Assembly: GCA_030425425.1 (NCBI GenBank)
Contig: JAUIAO010000039.1
Coordinates: forward strand, 1-59,031
DNA length: 59,031 nucleotides
Direction: 5' to 3'
Origin: Bacteroidia bacterium
GTDB lineage: Bacteria; Bacteroidota; Bacteroidia; Cytophagales; Cyclobacteriaceae
Notes under the pieces: model-generated
Databases searched by the model: none
Seen by the model: the letters and a program-made list of their open reading frames with translations, nothing else
Told to the model about the DNA's origin: nothing
Shown: positions 11,101 to 17,778 of the stretch, piece after piece
How the letters are laid out: each line of letters starts with the position of its first letter
Numbering within the stretch: the first letter of the stretch is position 1
Made by a program: the position numbers and the translations under genes

Positions 11101-11477
11101 GATTGGCTTTGCCAGGCGATTGCGAATGTGGAGCCGTCATTGCTTACTGCTACCACTGGTTTTCTTTGGATATTGGCTTTATAGGTGTTTGCCAAACCAA
11201 TTTCTGTATACACGGAACTAATGGTTGAAACACCAAATTTAATATCAGTGTAGTTTCCTGAACCTGAACTTTCTTTTTGCTGAAAGGCGATCACAAAGGT
11301 GCCATCATCAGCCATACCTATTGACCCATTATTGGCTTCCAGGTTGTCATCCACATAAGGAGACGTTTCCACATTGGCCGTTTCCATTGGAGCACTACCA
11401 ATAGCCTGCCCTTTGATATCTGTCAAGCCAAATAGTATTCCGGCGAGTAGATACATTAATAGACGTTTGTTTTGCAT
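5151..11477 (-). CDS. Giant multidomain secreted adhesin-like protein with type IX secretion C-terminal domain
   Basis: From the ATG at 11477 (in-frame codons upstream lack a signal-peptide start) the product has about 2108 residues. An N-terminal signal peptide (MQNKRLLMYLLAGILFGL) is followed by a propeller-like region of repeated FVVAW/FVIAF units (about 40-400), two PKD-like domains (about 420-600), Ig-like domains around AHREDGVALNN and SSPSANETGI, two cadherin-like repeats (each with PTDISLS, LSATD and FDYET-type motifs), two copies of a DxFxFSIP...TxT domain, and a parallel beta-helix-like stretch. It ends in a C-terminal type IX sorting domain (about the last 70 residues, KIKVYENEK ... 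GIYLIIG). It should be exported across the outer membrane and anchored or released at the cell surface. The TPR-LuxR regulator gene lies directly upstream. Confidence 0.88.
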   Translation of the reverse strand: MQNKRLLMYLLAGILFGLTDIKGQAIGSAPMETANVETSPYVDDNLEANNGSIGMADDGTFVIAFQQKESSGSGNYTDIKFGVSTISSVYTEIGLANTYKANIQRKPVVAVSNDGSTFAIAWQSQSSANATTYDLYVKVYGSVNGPSYSGTGDIKVNSTTISSGDIMDVAMDSNGDFVVAWSDVSTDKIYAQRFNSAGTKQGGIISVDNVYGIAVYNLSVGMDAAGEFVVTWYDTRTEDSNGGGIFAKKFNADGTVQNNSFLVNHTTSGYQNGGQVDLAPSGEFIVAYLDGTDAYYRKYEANGTVIGTYSSLSISGFSGPRVRGIAIDENLNYTIAFSENGEGIYTQRFEWDGSAIGTATTISTSADYGDLAISRHSTEYSSYIRMNQITSSPVQYSIKGYRYGLCIEDPGAITGEISVCPGQSSVSYSLSAVSGASSYNWTLSNASIATFSNGTASISTASSSVNVNFDESNTGTVTLTVEADGGAACGTSPNTSDISILNSSISNPGSISGSTSVVENTLKQYSISPISGAVNYNWILPAGATIDTDNGYSVLVQFGTTSGDISVTATDECGNETNTSSLSITVNAVDNTPPEAISMTPAHREDGVALNNNTFYIRFDETVTLVPGQTAYLKTGSGKLSTTVATASSTSNISNLGKVGWAINFPGGGTRTAGTNYFIEIPATMFRDAQSNYFAGTGSSTWSFIANRIPTDISLSNTELMDGDPSSTEVGILSATDEDANESFNYSLISGTGDDDNTLFTISDEKLLTNHAVDFETQDTYSIRVRVSDGAEATYSKALSLTVTDVDDSGPVMLSSSPSANETGIDIDSDIIVTFDENIELRDDFTTTIRLKRGTSVDKFWTYNPADGVLPDNMTISGASIILELPSDLHFNRTYTLEAFSIADELGNTNYSDEFSFTTRPASFENDILTFSIPGMVGDAIIDPVNHTVTATMEALASNVAIPTATISEGASSVLIEGNEITFVKNGSKSIGVSAESTTYQSWQIILTWETLGGDYTIGENQNFETINDFLSSLSSQGTTSDITASITDGYHHDGEIFLSTYSGNDSYTVTFKPQSGASNITFTNTSGANIVDFYTSKGFIIDGADPATGDRVFKFQSVEGVTTAVIDITAYGNGQVKNSIIEATQYGIYTSTNTNNNQSGYHFSNNEIIFKNSQNTADLAGIYVRWSRLDGCSATGNIIRMDPEAADAKSMLGILSGGSMIINNNVIIGRADNFLGIRVNVNSFPSEIRHNTVVLTGAETGTGTPGELYGIYTQKTSSSIALDIQNNLVHIGRSYSSDGWIKTGLLFYNGQTNSSADYNNLWVSDDAASTSHLLKNGAAGYKDDLAGLNTLMPNSTNVEAMFSNLANGDATISGASLSNPELRSTSFYLSTDISGSPRSTVAPSKGAHESDNIITDIFDFSIPNQKGDIVIDADSHTITAAIDEIGDITSIVPTFTIFAGASIDPNSGVSQDFTNDVTYTVTAEAGNTQNWTVSINANSAPTDISLSAASIEENNSAGDVIGTLSATDADATDTHTYSLISGDGDLDNGYFDISGDELVTTEVFDYETKSSYSVRVQVSDGNGGIYSKSFLITIIDVTNEAIVWDGSWSNEIGPSATDDVVIAATYTGSLTCNNLVVNSSVILSVTAGNTLDVHGDLTNEGSVIVESGASLLTYNGNTIKDNITIKRNTRYADGKYSFVGSPMEMDPTITGALLGNPVYAYDESVAYGTNDGLNRWESALTATLIPGQGYAQAFQQVISFTGRPNDGTINATTSLTDDVDAAYEGWNLLSNPYPAAINVTEFLTENTNINGALYIWDDNNSQTQRGSNADYLIVNGLSYTQTSQAGNQNRYNNHVGAMQGFFVKMNGTGLTTSVAFTEDMRVIGDNEDDHFYRTADEYAILRLNLTNDHGLFKQTVIGFVSGADDQQINRLYDAPVFDPKADNMIFTQKKDQFLAIQGASPQFEKILIGLNVKEAGMYVLDFNLTEFNGTTLFLHDAKLNKTIDLSDETYAFSSSAGQFLDRFSLVSTAATILKTPKQKIKVYENEKAVHITRSAQEGQALYRVLNLSGVEVARELINATGTIDLNAQPAGIYLIIGENQTHKIILN

Positions 11478-11518
11478 AGCGTTAGTTTTATGATTCCAGA
11501 CATGAAATTGGCCGAACA

Positions 11519-11527
11519 CAAATACTA
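11519..11527 (-). promoter_or_regulatory. Candidate -7 element of the giant secreted protein gene
   Basis: On the minus strand TAGTATTTG is close to TAnnTTTG (one extra spacer base), 41 bp upstream of the start codon at 11477. No TTTG is present at -33. The ACTACCC repeats occupy that position instead, as would fit an activator-dependent promoter. Confidence 0.35.
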
Positions 11528-11543
11528 ATCGCCTATACTCATA

Positions 11544-11573
11544 GGGTAGTTTTTAACTACCCTGGTGGGTAGT
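11544..11573 (-). promoter_or_regulatory. Three-arm GGGTAGT/ACTACCC operator-like element
   Basis: GGGTAGT (11544-11550), ACTACCC (11556-11562) and GGGTAGT (11567-11573) give two overlapping inverted repeats with 5-bp and 4-bp spacers. They lie 67-96 bp upstream of the giant gene's start, just upstream of its candidate -7 element, and downstream of the TPR-LuxR gene. A plus-strand T-run follows, but no plus-strand gene ends here, so I read it as a protein-binding site rather than a terminator. A related ACTACC/GGTAGT palindrome occurs at 58741-58757. Confidence 0.55.
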
Positions 11574-11608
11574 TTTTTATATAAATCTGATTATCAATCA
11601 CTTAAAAA

Positions 11609-13054
11609 TTACTCTTTGGAGGTTTTTATTGCAAACTGCAGAGCTTCTTTTCTATTGGAAACACCTAGTTTTTCGTAGACATTCTTCAGGTGAAACTTCA
11701 CGGTGTTGACGGATACAAACAGCTGATCAGCAATTTCACCATTACTTTGATCTGAAATAGCCAACATCATGATTTCAAATTCCCTTTCTGATAGCGGTGT
11801 AATAAGACGCTCGTTCACCTCCCGAATTTTGATATTGAGGTCTTTTGCTGAGCCTTCCACCACAGAGTTGATTTTTAGTCTTAGGTTATCAATTTCCTGA
11901 GAAAGAAGTCTCTGTTTGAGCTTGGACCGAATGATCAAAATATATCCGAATAAACCGCCGAAAACGATTAAAAAAGCGATGACCAAAAACAATGCATATT
12001 GCTCCCTCTTCTTCTTGATCAGGCTTAGCTGAGAGAGCTCATATTGTGTTGTTAGCAATTCTATCTGTTGTTGCTTTTTTTCTGACTCATACTGGGTTTT
12101 TAATTCATTGATCTGACGGGATTTTTCTGAATTAAATATAGAATCTTGCACCGAATGAAGTTTGCTCTGATATTGAAATGCGCTTTTAAAATCTTTTTGC
12201 GCTACATAAATCTTTGTGATCAGTTCATAAATAAATGGTAGATCCTGCACCACGTGATTGTCTTTTGCCACTTGTAGTGCTTCCCTGGCATTTTTAAGTG
12301 CGCGTTCAGTCAACCCCTGATTTAAATAATTTTCAGAAATGCTCTGAAGCGTTTGCTCAACGGCTGTGGCATAGCCTAGCTTTTTATAAATCTCCAACGC
12401 CACTGCATAATTCTGATTTGCCTGATCATACTGCCCCATCATAGTCTGCACTGTTCCAATATTCAACAGCACATTGGCATAACCTTCTTGCTCATCAATG
12501 GCTTCAAAAATCTCCTTAGCATCATTATAATAGTCCAATTCTAATTCGCTAGATCCTCCGCCGTACCCTTCTACCAGACCAAGATTATTTAACGCATGGC
12601 CCCATCTCAATGAATCACCAGTCTTTTCAGAAAGCACTTCTACTTTTTCAAAATACTTTCCCGATGACTCATAATCATCCTGATACATGAAATCAATGCC
12701 CAGGTTGTTGTAGGCATCAATCATGCAGAGTGTGTCGCGAAAACGATCTGCATATTCCAGAGCCTTAAATGAATGCTTCACCGAAGAATTGTAATCCGCG
12801 AGGTAACTATAGGCTGCAGAAATAGAAACGTGAATAACCGACCTTAAAGAATCATTCTCTGGCGATTGGGCTTTCTCCAATGCAAGTTGTGCATAATATA
12901 AGGCACTATCTGGTCTTGATTCGACCAAACTTTTACTGATTTTTATTAACTCAGAAATTGATGGAGTTGTATCAATTGAAGATTGCGACTTACTCTGATG
13001 AGAAAATCCATAACAAATTAGAATAAGGAATATAAGCCTAAGCTTAAAAGGCAT
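11609..13054 (-). CDS. TPR-containing membrane regulator with LuxR-type DNA-binding domain
   Basis: A 481-residue protein with an N-terminal signal or anchor (MPFKLRLIFLILICYGF), tetratricopeptide repeats over about residues 50-300, a coiled coil rich in K/E/Q, one membrane segment (about 355-378, ALFLVIAFLIVFGGLFGYILII) and a C-terminal LuxR/FixJ helix-turn-helix. The last contains LSEREFEIMMLAISDQSN, then NGEIADQLFVS and VNTVKFHLKNVYEKLGV. The design places the TPR sensor outside the inner membrane and the DNA-binding domain in the cytoplasm. The gene ends 131 bp before the giant secreted protein gene on the same strand, with the GGGTAGT/ACTACCC element between them, so it plausibly regulates that gene. 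Its signal is unknown. Confidence 0.85.
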   Translation of the reverse strand: MPFKLRLIFLILICYGFSHQSKSQSSIDTTPSISELIKISKSLVESRPDSALYYAQLALEKAQSPENDSLRSVIHVSISAAYSYLADYNSSVKHSFKALEYADRFRDTLCMIDAYNNLGIDFMYQDDYESSGKYFEKVEVLSEKTGDSLRWGHALNNLGLVEGYGGGSSELELDYYNDAKEIFEAIDEQEGYANVLLNIGTVQTMMGQYDQANQNYAVALEIYKKLGYATAVEQTLQSISENYLNQGLTERALKNAREALQVAKDNHVVQDLPFIYELITKIYVAQKDFKSAFQYQSKLHSVQDSIFNSEKSRQINELKTQYESEKKQQQIELLTTQYELSQLSLIKKKREQYALFLVIAFLIVFGGLFGYILIIRSKLKQRLLSQEIDNLRLKINSVVEGSAKDLNIKIREVNERLITPLSEREFEIMMLAISDQSNGEIADQLFVSVNTVKFHLKNVYEKLGVSNRKEALQFAIKTSKE

Positions 13055-13245
13055 ATTGGCAATTTTCGGTTTTCAAACTCAAGTTATCCCAAATATTGAT
13101 TCTTTAAAATGAATTCCAAAGGAGATAATTCTTGGAATAGTAAAATAGTAGATTGAAATAATCATAAAAGTGTTCGTATAAATTCATTGATCGGTCATCT
13201 ACTGCCAAAAATCGAATATTCAGCTAGCAGGAGCTTTTGCCAAAA

Positions 13246-13253
13246 TATGTTTG
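13246..13253 (+). promoter_or_regulatory. Candidate -7 element of the two small paralogous genes
   Basis: TATGTTTG matches TAnnTTTG and lies 24 bp upstream of the ATG at 13278, predicting a short leader. I see no TTTG at the -33 position. Confidence 0.45.
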
Positions 13254-13277
13254 CCATGAAAGACAAAAGAAACAACT

Positions 13278-13484
13278 ATGATACACTTAAATAGAAGCCA
13301 ATATCCAGCATTGAAGAATTTTTCTCAAAAGGTCAGAAAAGACATCATGAACCGAAATCTTCATAAGAATATTTCACCCTCAGTAAAGATGATAGGTCAG
13401 GAATACGGCTTTTGTAATGATGAGATCAATGAAATCGTGGAGGAATGTTATGAGCAATTGATCAAAATGAGTTCCAATTTATGA
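13278..13484 (+). CDS. Small conserved-looking hypothetical protein, paralogue A
   Basis: A 68-residue soluble, charged protein with no signal peptide or membrane segment. Its C-terminal third (YGFCNDEINEIVEECYEQL) is clearly related to that of the next gene (YGFTKSEIEEIYQECYKEL), so the two form a tandem paralogous pair. The pattern is YGF-x3-EI-x-EI-x2-ECY-x2-L, likely a helix-turn-helix-sized helical hairpin. The stop codon overlaps the next start in ATGA, implying translational coupling. A -7 promoter element lies just upstream. I do not recognise the family and no function can be given. Confidence 0.7.
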   Translation: MIHLNRSQYPALKNFSQKVRKDIMNRNLHKNISPSVKMIGQEYGFCNDEINEIVEECYEQLIKMSSNL

Positions 13485-13657
13485 GCGCAACAGTCAGTCA
13501 TCGTTTAGTGAACAGTAATCAAAACTCAAAAAGGAGCCTGAGTAACTTGATAAAAAAGAATGCGGATCGATTTGGAAGCAGATATGGTTTTACGAAAAGT
13601 GAAATAGAGGAAATATATCAAGAGTGTTACAAAGAACTCAAAGCTGGGTTAGCTTAA
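13481..13657 (+). CDS. Small conserved-looking hypothetical protein, paralogue B
   Basis: A 58-residue basic protein beginning at the ATG that overlaps the stop of the preceding gene (ATGA at 13481-13484). Residues 30-54 repeat the paralogue-A motif: a lysine/asparagine-rich lead-in, then YGFTKSEIEEIYQECYKEL. The N-terminal part (Ser/Asn/Arg-rich) differs from paralogue A, so only the C-terminal motif is conserved. Conservation of sequence between the two copies, plus coupling, argues that both are real genes even though they are tiny. Function unknown. A strong bidirectional terminator follows 25 bp later. Confidence 0.7.
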   Translation: MSATVSHRLVNSNQNSKRSLSNLIKKNADRFGSRYGFTKSEIEEIYQECYKELKAGLA

Positions 13658-13682
13658 AGAACTAGTCACCAATTCAATAAAA

Positions 13683-13714
13683 AAGAGGTCGTCAATTTCC
13701 ATTGGCGACCTCTT
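13683..13714. terminator. Bidirectional terminator between small genes and clpC
   Basis: AAGAGGTCG (13683-13691) and CGACCTCTT (13706-13714) form a 9-bp stem, extended by an inner CAAT/ATTG pairing. On the minus strand it is followed by TTTT and lies 35 nt beyond the clpC stop. It also follows the plus-strand small genes. Confidence 0.85.
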
Positions 13715-13748
13715 GAACCATATTAAGGACTTGAAAAACTCCCTTTTC

Positions 13749-16292
13749 TTATTTGTCTTTATCTTCCTGAGGGACCTCTTTCTTTTTGATAGATAAAGTC
13801 AATTCTTCCGCTTTATCATCCCAATCTGCCTCAATAGTATCACCTTCCTGAATATCTCCCTTCAGAATTTCTTCTGCCACAGGATCTTCCAGATATTTCT
13901 GGATCGCTCTATTCAGTGGACGAGCTCCGTATGCCGGATCATACCCCTTGTCTGATAAGAAATCCTTAGCCTTTTCGGTAAGCTCTACCTGATATCCAAG
14001 ATCATTGATTCTAACAAATAGTTTGCTCAGTGTGATATCGATGATTTCATGGATGTGCTCTCTCTCCAGTGCATTGAATACAATCACATCATCCAGACGG
14101 TTCAGAAATTCAGGGCTAAAGGCCTTTTTCAATGCATTCTGAATAGTAGATTTCATCATTTCATCTGCACTATCTCTTTTCGCAGAAGTTGAGAATCCGA
14201 TACCTGCACCAAAATCTTTCAGGTCACGAACACCAATATTAGAAGTCATGATGATGATTGTATTTCTAAAATCAATTCTTCTGCCAAGTCCATCTGTCAG
14301 AATACCATCATCCAATACCTGAAGCAAAATATTGAATACATCAGGGTGAGCTTTTTCAATCTCGTCAAGCAGAACCACAGAATACGGCTTGCGTCTTACT
14401 TTTTCAGTAAGCTGCCCACCTTCTTCATATCCGACATATCCCGGAGGCGCTCCGACAAGCCTGGATACCGAGAATTTCTCCATGTATTCACTCATATCCA
14501 TACGGATCAGAGAGTCTTCCTTATCGAATAGGAAAGTAGAAAGTACTTTGGCCATTTCTGTTTTTCCCACACCCGTAGGTCCAAGGAAAATAAATGATCC
14601 AATCGGCTTCTTCGGGTCTTTCAATCCAACTCTCGTACGCTGTATGGCCTTGGTTAACTTGACAATTGCGTCTTCCTGACCAATGACTTTTTTATTCAGC
14701 TCCTCTTTCATATTGAGTAGCTTAGTACTTTCATTTTGTGCGATTCGCTTGGTAGGAATACCAGTCATCATAGCGATAACTTCCGCCACGTTTTCTTCGT
14801 CTACCTCGTATCGCTTGGTCCTGGTTTCTTCTTCCCATCTATTCTTTTCGTCATCCAGTTGGGCCAACAATTTCTTTTCTTTATCTCGAAGCTGGGCGGC
14901 TTCTTCATATTTTTGACTCTTCACCACCCTGTTTTTCTCCTTCTTGATATCCTCAATTTGCTCCTCAAGTTCTACGATTTCCTTTGGAACATTGATATTA
15001 TTGATATGAACTCTTGCTCCAGCTTCGTCCATCACATCTATGGCCTTGTCTGGCAAGAAGCGATCGCTGATGTATCTGTCAGAGAGTGATACGCATGCCT
15101 CAATTGCTTCTTTAGTATAGTTCACATGGTGGTGATCCTGATACTTATCTTTGATATTGTCAAGAATCTGCATGGTTTCTTCCGGGGTAGTGGCATCTAC
15201 CATCACCATCTGGAATCTTCTGGCAAGCGCACCATCTTTTTCTATATACTGGCGATACTCATCCAGAGTGGTAGCACCTATACATTGAATTTCACCTCTG
15301 GCTAGGGCAGGTTTAAACATATTGGAAGCATCCAATGAGCCAGATGCTCCGCCTGCACCCACGATAGTGTGAAGCTCATCAATGAAGAGAATTACATCTG
15401 GTGATTTTTCAATTTCGTTCATCACCGCTTTCATTCTTTCTTCAAACTGCCCACGATATTTGGTGCCAGCCACCAAAGATGCAAGGTCAAGGGTCACCAC
15501 TCTTTTTCCGAAAAGTATTCTTGATACCTTTTTCTGGACAATTCTAAGTGCCAGTCCCTCGGCAATGGCTGTTTTACCAACTCCCGGTTCACCTATAAGA
15601 ATTGGATTGTTTTTCTTTCTTCTACTTAGAATTTGAGCAACTCGCTCTATTTCCTTTTCTCTACCTACGATAGGGTCTAGTTTGTCATCTTCGGCCAGTT
15701 TGGTAAGGTCTCTTCCGAAATTATCCAATACTGGAGTTCTGGATTTTTCAGCACTCTTACTGGCTTCTCTTCCTCCTCCAGAAGAGGATCCACCTCCAAA
15801 GATTTTACCGCCATCATCATCGCCATCATCAGTGTCTGATTGAGCCAGAGGGTTTTCTGTCTGATATTCCAATAGTTCTTTGACCACATCATAGCTCACA
15901 TCAAATTTATCAAGTATCTGTGTGGCCAGATTATCTTCATCGCGAAGTATGGACAGAAGCAGATGCTCAGTGCCGATCAATTGGCTTTTGAATATTTTGG
16001 CTTCTAAGTATGTGATTTTTAAGACTTTCTCTGATTGTCTGGTAAGTGGAATGTTTGCCAGGTTCTTCACATTGCTGGTTGCAGTGCCTTTAGTGGCCTG
16101 CTCCACGGCTGATCTTAGTTCTTCCAACGACACTCCGAGCTTTTTCAATAAGCTCACAGCCACTCCTTCTCCCTCTCTGATCATACCTAGCAGCAAGTGC
16201 TCGGTTCCTATGTAATCATGGCCAAGTCTCAATGCCTCTTCACGACTTAACGAGATTACTTCCTTTACTCTGTTTGAAAATTTTGCTTCCAT
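13749..16292 (-). CDS. clpC: ATP-dependent Clp protease ATP-binding subunit ClpC
   Basis: AAA+ unfoldase that feeds substrates to ClpP. The ATG at 16292 (MEAKFSNRVKEV) is preferred over an upstream codon at 16322 because the Clp N-domain begins there, giving 847 residues. Two Clp N repeats come first (EEALRLGHDYIGTEHLLLG and LIGTEHLLLSILRDEDN). AAA module 1 carries Walker A GEPGVGKT and Walker B LFIDELH. A UVR-type coiled segment (KSQKYEEAAQLRDKEKKL) marks ClpC rather than ClpB. AAA module 2 has GPTGVGKT and LLDEIEKAHPDV. The IGF tripeptide in GAGIGFSTS is the ClpP-docking loop. No clpP gene lies nearby. It ends at a strong bidirectional terminator. Confidence 0.96.
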   Translation of the reverse strand: MEAKFSNRVKEVISLSREEALRLGHDYIGTEHLLLGMIREGEGVAVSLLKKLGVSLEELRSAVEQATKGTATSNVKNLANIPLTRQSEKVLKITYLEAKIFKSQLIGTEHLLLSILRDEDNLATQILDKFDVSYDVVKELLEYQTENPLAQSDTDDGDDDGGKIFGGGSSSGGGREASKSAEKSRTPVLDNFGRDLTKLAEDDKLDPIVGREKEIERVAQILSRRKKNNPILIGEPGVGKTAIAEGLALRIVQKKVSRILFGKRVVTLDLASLVAGTKYRGQFEERMKAVMNEIEKSPDVILFIDELHTIVGAGGASGSLDASNMFKPALARGEIQCIGATTLDEYRQYIEKDGALARRFQMVMVDATTPEETMQILDNIKDKYQDHHHVNYTKEAIEACVSLSDRYISDRFLPDKAIDVMDEAGARVHINNINVPKEIVELEEQIEDIKKEKNRVVKSQKYEEAAQLRDKEKKLLAQLDDEKNRWEEETRTKRYEVDEENVAEVIAMMTGIPTKRIAQNESTKLLNMKEELNKKVIGQEDAIVKLTKAIQRTRVGLKDPKKPIGSFIFLGPTGVGKTEMAKVLSTFLFDKEDSLIRMDMSEYMEKFSVSRLVGAPPGYVGYEEGGQLTEKVRRKPYSVVLLDEIEKAHPDVFNILLQVLDDGILTDGLGRRIDFRNTIIIMTSNIGVRDLKDFGAGIGFSTSAKRDSADEMMKSTIQNALKKAFSPEFLNRLDDVIVFNALEREHIHEIIDITLSKLFVRINDLGYQVELTEKAKDFLSDKGYDPAYGARPLNRAIQKYLEDPVAEEILKGDIQEGDTIEADWDDKAEELTLSIKKKEVPQEDKDK

Positions 16293-16381
16293 AAAATGGA
16301 TTTCTGGTGTACCTATAATCAAGTAAATTTAAAACGAATGTGTTTCAAATCCTCGGATCAACATGAGAATTAAAAACACAA

Positions 16382-17026
16382 TCAAAAACTCTTTTGTTCA
16401 ATGTCTGCTCCAATGGATCTTTGTAGCACGTTGATTGCTCCAGGGCCTTCATTCATAATCAAATCCAAAAGACTCAAATTTGGTTCAAATTTATTGCCAA
16501 AAGTCTGGGTATAGCTCGTAGGACGATAAAGCTTCCTCTCTTGATAACTCTTTTTTGCCAAAATGTGCTCTCTGTAATTATGAAGTCCGTTTTCTGGTGT
16601 CATTTCAAATTCTTCACTAAATGAAAAAGTGACTTCTTTTTGAATTGTTTTCAGACAAACTGTCAGCATGTGTTGGTTCAGATCCAGAAGATATTTGTGT
16701 TTATACTCCCAAACCCTATTAAAGTAATCGGCAAAGAACTCAAAAAAAGGTGCTTTCCCATAAGAGGAATAGAGAGCACCCCAATGATCTTTTACCCAGC
16801 TTTGACTGTAATCTACAGTCACGTCCCTATAGGGAGTGCGGTTATTATACCGGACCGGGACTACCAGGGGCTTCATGCCATTGGCAGTTAGTATGTGACA
16901 TCTATTCTTATAAGTCTGCTTGGTGAAGTGCTGATGTGTTTCAAAAACTATTTCAGATGCGTTTAGAAGCAAATTGAAATACTCCAGGCTTCCGATATAG
17001 TGTGGCTCAATTAGAATTTTGGTCAT
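16382..17026 (-). CDS. WbqC-family protein
   Basis: A 214-residue soluble protein matching the WbqC family in its opening (EPHYIGSLEYFNLLLNA) and in the TYKNRC, LVVPVRY and SYGKAPFFEFF blocks. WbqC proteins occur in surface-polysaccharide loci of many bacteria, but their exact reaction is not established. The start codon directly abuts the stop of the upstream threonylcarbamoyl-AMP synthase gene (TAAATG, no gap), so the two are probably translated from one mRNA. Confidence 0.8.
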   Translation of the reverse strand: MTKILIEPHYIGSLEYFNLLLNASEIVFETHQHFTKQTYKNRCHILTANGMKPLVVPVRYNNRTPYRDVTVDYSQSWVKDHWGALYSSYGKAPFFEFFADYFNRVWEYKHKYLLDLNQHMLTVCLKTIQKEVTFSFSEEFEMTPENGLHNYREHILAKKSYQERKLYRPTSYTQTFGNKFEPNLSLLDLIMNEGPGAINVLQRSIGADIEQKSF

Positions 17027-17656
17027 TTACAAATATTGAGAAATATCGCCAATACCTTGTCTCACAATCACGGGTTCATCTTCAGTGCAATCCACTACGG
17101 TGCTTGGTTCGTTTCCACCAAATCCACCATCTATCACTATATCAACGAGGTTTTCAAATGCCTCAAAAATCAGGCTGGGATCTGTGGAATACTCAATGAT
17201 CTCATCACTATCCAGTATTGATGTTGTAATAATCGGGTTGCCCAGCTCTCTGACAATAGCTCTGGGAATATTGTTGTCTGGTACTCTGATACCTACTGTC
17301 TTTTTACGTGCATTGAGTATTTTGGGGACTTTACTGGATGACTCTAAAATATAGGTGAAAGGACCAGGCAGTGACTTCTTCATCAGCTTGAAAATGGGAG
17401 TTTCTACTCTCTTCGTATACTCTGACAGGTGACTCAGATCATGACAGATAAACGACAGGTTAAGGTTTTTACCTTTAATTTCCTTAATCTGCTTTATTTT
17501 CTCAATGGCTTTTGAGTTGAAAATATCACATCCCATTCCATATATGGTGTCAGTAGGGTAAATGATCACACCACCATCTCGAAGTACCTCTACTATCTGG
17601 CGAACCTTTCTTTCGTCTGGGTTTTCCGGATATAGTTTTATAAACTCTGCCTTCAT
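17027..17656 (-). CDS. L-threonylcarbamoyladenylate synthase (Sua5/YrdC/YciO family)
   Basis: A 209-residue YrdC-fold protein. The family makes threonylcarbamoyl-AMP from threonine, bicarbonate and ATP for the t6A37 modification of tRNAs reading ANN codons. Family signatures are [11 protein letters not shown] near residue 35, the [14 protein letters not shown] segment, [13 protein letters not shown] and the closing STVVDCT...VRQGIG. The length fits the short YrdC/YciO type without the extra Sua5 domain. YciO paralogues share these motifs, so the true t6A role is likely but not certain. It sits immediately upstream of the WbqC gene. The divergent neighbour is inositol-phosphate synthase. Confidence 0.85.
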   Translation of the reverse strand: MKAEFIKLYPENPDERKVRQIVEVLRDGGVIIYPTDTIYGMGCDIFNSKAIEKIKQIKEIKGKNLNLSFICHDLSHLSEYTKRVETPIFKLMKKSLPGPFTYILESSSKVPKILNARKKTVGIRVPDNNIPRAIVRELGNPIITTSILDSDEIIEYSTDPSLIFEAFENLVDIVIDGGFGGNEPSTVVDCTEDEPVIVRQGIGDISQYL

Positions 17657-17778
17657 GAATATTCATTTCAATTGATCAGCTCAATATATGAAAAGTATTC
17701 TCTTCAAACCAAAATCAGTTATCGTTTCAATTCCCCGGCTAACGTAAATTTCTTTAATTTGCGCTGAATTTTATTAGC

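Noticed and set aside
5151-11477. Many antisense frames inside the giant gene (for example 6870-7265, 8749-9138)
   Set aside because: They are shadows of the long coding frame, with low-complexity Ser/Thr/Ile content and no recognisable domain or start context.
11556-11580. ACTACCC-TGGT-GGGTAGT followed by TTTTTT as a plus-strand terminator
   Set aside because: No plus-strand gene ends here. The third arm and the place before the giant gene's start favour an operator.
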